DNA of 64,000 nucleotides from Rhopalosiphum padi (Eukaryota; Arthropoda; Insecta; Hemiptera; Aphididae). This document shows, piece by piece, positions 61,124-64,000 of the stretch. The notes beneath the pieces were generated by a model, which was given only the letters and a program-made list of their open reading frames with translations, made no database searches and had not been told where the DNA came from. The position numbers and the translations under genes were made by a program. Every line of letters starts with the position of its first letter. The stretch's first letter is position 1. The stretch spans positions 35,008,652-35,072,651 of the forward strand of contig NC_083597.1 of assembly GCF_020882245.1 (NCBI RefSeq), read 5' to 3'.

Positions 61124-61885
61124 TTACTTGTTCCAATATTTAACTCCGCTAGATTTTGTTCCTTTAACAATTTTTTTTGTAGGACCGCTAGTATCCACTG
61201 ACATTTCTTCATCTTGTATTTGTGTTCTAATTGCTTTTTTTACACTAGCAACCTCATTGTCAACAGCAGCACGGTGTTTTAATACTTCTTGTTTAGTGCG
61301 ATTAGCATCGACAATACGAGCTTGTACTGTGGAAAGAACACTCTCACAGGAATCACACCACTGCTGTAATGTGTCTATCATGTTGTCAACATCATTGGTT
61401 CCAACATCCCTACCAACTGTCCAATCTACTTCCAAATAATCACTGTGTTGGTCGAGTTCGCCAGAAACCACATTAGAATAAATTGCTTCAATGATTAAGT
61501 CCTCTAAGTCTCTGACATTATCTACGTTCAACTCTTTCAAAAGAACATCGTAAGGTATTCTTTTCATTTTATTGGCCAATGTAACAATCGTTAAGTATTG
61601 CAGTTTTTTCATCTGGGGCTCACTAAGTTCTGGCAAATATTCTTTTTTGTCCAAATAATCCAAGTACGTGCCTTGTGAGAACAAGCGTAACGCATGTAGG
61701 TATGGTGCATGATGTGTAGTCTCCAATGCAATAACGTTGGGGCATTCTAAGAGTTCTGCAAACACAAATGTATCAACACAATCCAAAGCTTGTTTAATTA
61801 CTTCCACTAAACTGTCGCCTTCCAATTTTAGAGCTTGAACAACAAATTGTTGCAGAGGTTTTTCAATTACTTTTTCTTGAGACAT
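61124..61885 (-). CDS. CSN7: COP9 signalosome subunit 7, intronless
   Basis: A single 253-codon frame. The ATG at 61885-61883 starts MSQEKVIEKPLQQFVVQALK; the frame runs three codons further up only through a TTG. A PCI domain follows at about residues 40-170 (FAELLECPNVIALETTHHAP, YLHALRLFSQGTYLDY, MKKLQYLTIVTLANKMKRIP, and VRDLEDLIIEAIYSNVVSGE). The later WCDSCESVLSTVQARI helix and short charged tail end KYWNK. CSN7 is one of the PCI subunits of the COP9 signalosome, which removes Nedd8 from cullin-RING ligases. Length fits the family (about 275 in vertebrates). The coding region has no intron, unlike most neighbours, but the frame is fully intact and shows no sign of decay. Confidence 0.93.
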   Translation of the reverse strand: MSQEKVIEKPLQQFVVQALKLEGDSLVEVIKQALDCVDTFVFAELLECPNVIALETTHHAPYLHALRLFSQGTYLDYLDKKEYLPELSEPQMKKLQYLTIVTLANKMKRIPYDVLLKELNVDNVRDLEDLIIEAIYSNVVSGELDQHSDYLEVDWTVGRDVGTNDVDNMIDTLQQWCDSCESVLSTVQARIVDANRTKQEVLKHRAAVDNEVASVKKAIRTQIQDEEMSVDTSGPTKKIVKGTKSSGVKYWNK

Positions 61886-62699
61886 TGTGAACAAAACTCA
61901 GAAATTCGGAACCTAAACTTAGAACCGGTATATTATATTAACAGTTAATATAAATTAACATTAAAGTTTAAATTATTATATATTCACATTTGATGATAAT
62001 AGCGTATTCACCATTCGGCATTCAAATTATTTGACAATTGATAAAGGTTCCTTTATCCTGTGACCACGAATTAAAATAGTACTATCTATTTTACTATCTT
62101 AGTCCACTCTGCTCATAACTACCGTGGTAGCTGTGGTGGTAGTACATGGTGGTAGTGACGATTAATGTGTGATAAGAGTATTATAATCACGAATTAAAGA
62201 TAATATAATATCATAGAATATATATATATATGTATATATATCCACCTTGATAATAACACTTTGTTTTTTAAATTTTTAATGTTAAACTATATGAATATTT
62301 CAATATTGAATGATCGATAGACGGATCACGAATACTGAATTGTATATTTGTTCAATAATATTGTAATTTATAAGGAGTTATTTATTTGGATATAAATTTA
62401 TTATTGCATACTTATTATTTAATATATACAATGAATTATCTGCCTTCTATAAGTCAAGCTTGTGTATTTAAGACTAGAGAGTTACAATTTACAAAATATT
62501 AATATAAAATATACCAAACACTATATACGTCGTATAATCGTATGAATCGTGTGAATCGTGTATAATCGATAGTTATATTAATGTCAAAATACGTATTGAA
62601 CGCAATCCGAATATTTATTTAGTTTTGATAACCACTTAAATAGTATTTCCTACCTATTATATACGGGCCACAATCGGGATAGGTGAAAAGATAAAAAAT
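61886..62699. other. COP9 subunit 7 upstream region
   Basis: The promoter of the minus-strand gene should be within the first few hundred bases. About 62100-62160 has a tandem GTGGTAG-like pattern (GTGGTAGCTGTGGTGGTAG), and a (TA)n run lies near 62218-62240. No gene recognised. Confidence 0.5.
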
Positions 62700-64000
62700 T
62701 TACTTTGGACCGCAATCGGGCGATGCCCGAAAAGGCGATAAGATTAAATAAAAGAATGTGGGAAAAAGAACGCATACAAACTATAGAAAACAATAAAAAA
62801 AGCAATTCGAAAATATTTTTTGGAAAAGCAAATGAAGTAAGATATGAATGCAAGTCCAGACCAACAATTATGAGGAAGAGTGATGGAACCCTCTTGACAG
62901 GCAACAAAGAAATCGCATGTGAATTCAAAGATATGTTTTCTAAGCTTCTAAACCAACCAATAATTGATATCACCATAAACAAACTAACGACAGTAGAACA
63001 GCTACATGAAAACCCATCTAAAACTATAGTAAAAACGGGATTAAATATGCTTAAGAACAATAAAGCACCAGGTGAAGATGAAATAGCATTGCAATGGTTA
63101 AAAACGGTTGGTCCGTGCTTACTGAACCAGCCTCATAAATTAATAATAGTTAAATAATAGTTTGAGAACAAGAGGATAAGGAAATACCCGAATCGTGGCG
63201 AATATCTGTCCTATGTGCTGTTTTAAAAAAAAGAGGTAACATGGAGTGTAGAAATTATGGAGGAATCTCTCTACTCAATACAACTTATAAGATACGGTCT
63301 AATATACTTCTGATCAGAATAAATTCATATATTAAAAAAATAATAGGAGAATATCAAGCTGGATTCATGATAGGGAGATCAACAGTTGATCAAATTCATA
63401 TAATCAAACAATTAGCTGAGAAAAGCCACGAGTTCAATAAAGATGTACACCTTATGTTCATAGATTACAAAGAAGCATACCATTTGATTAATAGAGAAAA
63501 ACTATGGAATGTCATGAGTCAAATGGGAATACCAGCAAAATTAGTCATATTGATAAAAGCATGTACATATGAATCCAAAAGTAAAGTAAGTTTTGGAGGA
63601 GAGGTATCAGATGTAACGACAGGGGGCGCTCTATCATTAGCTCTAGCATTAGAATCAGTTATGCAAAATGTACTAATCCAAGCCAAAGGAAATAAAAATG
63701 GACAACAATAATGAATTAACCGTAGTAGCTTCTCTGACGATATAGTCCTCATAGCTGAAACAGAAAATGAACTGAGAAATACAACTAGTATCCTATACTA
63801 AGTGAAGGTAAAGAGATTGGTCTGAAGATAAATAAATCAAAAACAAAGTGTATGATACTTTCGAGACGAAATCACAATACTAATAATTTAAAAGTTGATG
63901 AATATAAATTTGAAAGGGTACAGAGCTTCAAGTACTTAGGGGCAAGGATCAATAAAAGTGCTAATTGCCACGAAGAAATTAAAAAACGACTTATGGCAGC
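62700..64000 (+). pseudogene. Decayed non-LTR retrotransposon (LINE) reverse transcriptase, partial
   Basis: Reverse transcriptase blocks are visible in two main frames. At 62705-63157 is a pre-RT/thumb-like part (RPTIMRKSDGTLLTGNKEI, then LKNNKAPGEDEIALQWLK, the NNKAPGxD box). After a stop and frameshift, the frame continues IPESWRISVLCAVLKKRGN, NYGGISLLNTTYKI (normally NYRGISLLN) and EYQAGFMIGRSTVDQ. Catalytic box A reads FIDYKEAYH, with a His where the second conserved Asp is usual. The GLRQGDALSP box is reduced to TTGGALS by deletion, and the YADD box reads FSDD in another frame at about 63733. The element continues past the right edge; its 5' end is lost or lies near 62640. It is inactive. 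Confidence 0.85.

Noticed and set aside
61128..61439. 103-codon plus-strand frame opposite COP9 subunit 7
   Set aside because: Antisense shadow of the CSN7 frame, which is clearly the coding one.
62650..63060. 136-codon minus-strand frame opposite the LINE
   Set aside because: The plus strand carries the recognisable reverse transcriptase; the antisense frame has no domain.

Overview
The window is eukaryotic, AT-rich, intron-bearing nuclear DNA, most likely from an aphid (Hemiptera: Sternorrhyncha). The pointers are a very high A+T content, introns from under 100 bp to about 2 kb with GT/AG borders, poly-pyrimidine acceptors, many small non-autonomous DNA transposons, a MIF gene of the aphid type and tandem ELOVL genes. 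The species cannot be fixed from the sequence alone. No prokaryotic features, CRISPR array or rRNA genes were seen. Gene models below were assembled by joining exons by eye, keeping reading frame across every splice junction and comparing the result with remembered protein families. Exon borders are therefore predictions, although all totals stay in frame.

Layout, left to right: the 5' end of an ANKIB1-like E3 ligase gene (-, runs off the left edge); a small predicted secreted acidic protein (+, 2260-3577); TRAPPC2L (+); an XK-related membrane protein (+); dynein light chain roadblock (-); a CYTH-domain phosphatase-like protein (+), which ends 16 bp from the end of an OFD1-like centriolar gene (-); POLR1C (+), head to head with OFD1; an intronless SREK1-like SR splicing regulator (-); calnexin (+), head to head with SREK1; MIF (-); CEP135 (+), head to head with MIF; TIMM22 (-); about 5.7 kb of repeat-filled intergenic DNA; two tandem ELOVL fatty-acid elongases (+); an intronless COP9 subunit 7 gene (-); and a decayed LINE that runs off the right edge.

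Most genes are ordinary housekeeping functions: vesicle tethering, ER folding, mitochondrial import, Pol I/III, splicing, the signalosome and dynein. Two are centriole/basal-body proteins (OFD1, CEP135). No operon-like functional cluster is evident; neighbours mostly alternate in strand and share divergent promoter intervals of about 0.9-1.7 kb.

The most notable feature is in calnexin. Two consecutive, equal-phase exons of nearly equal size (126 and 123 nt) each encode a version of the juxtamembrane plus transmembrane segment. Their conserved positions line up, but only one carries the Cys-Cys pair typical of the palmitoylation site. This looks like a pair of mutually exclusive exons giving two membrane anchors. 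The repeat content is also legible: a 1.5-kb hAT element with a nested hAT MITE, two further hAT MITEs with exact 8-bp target duplications, a 30-bp palindrome with an 8-bp duplication, a PIF/Harbinger-like MITE, a pogo-like MITE, foldback elements, and mariner and Jockey relics.
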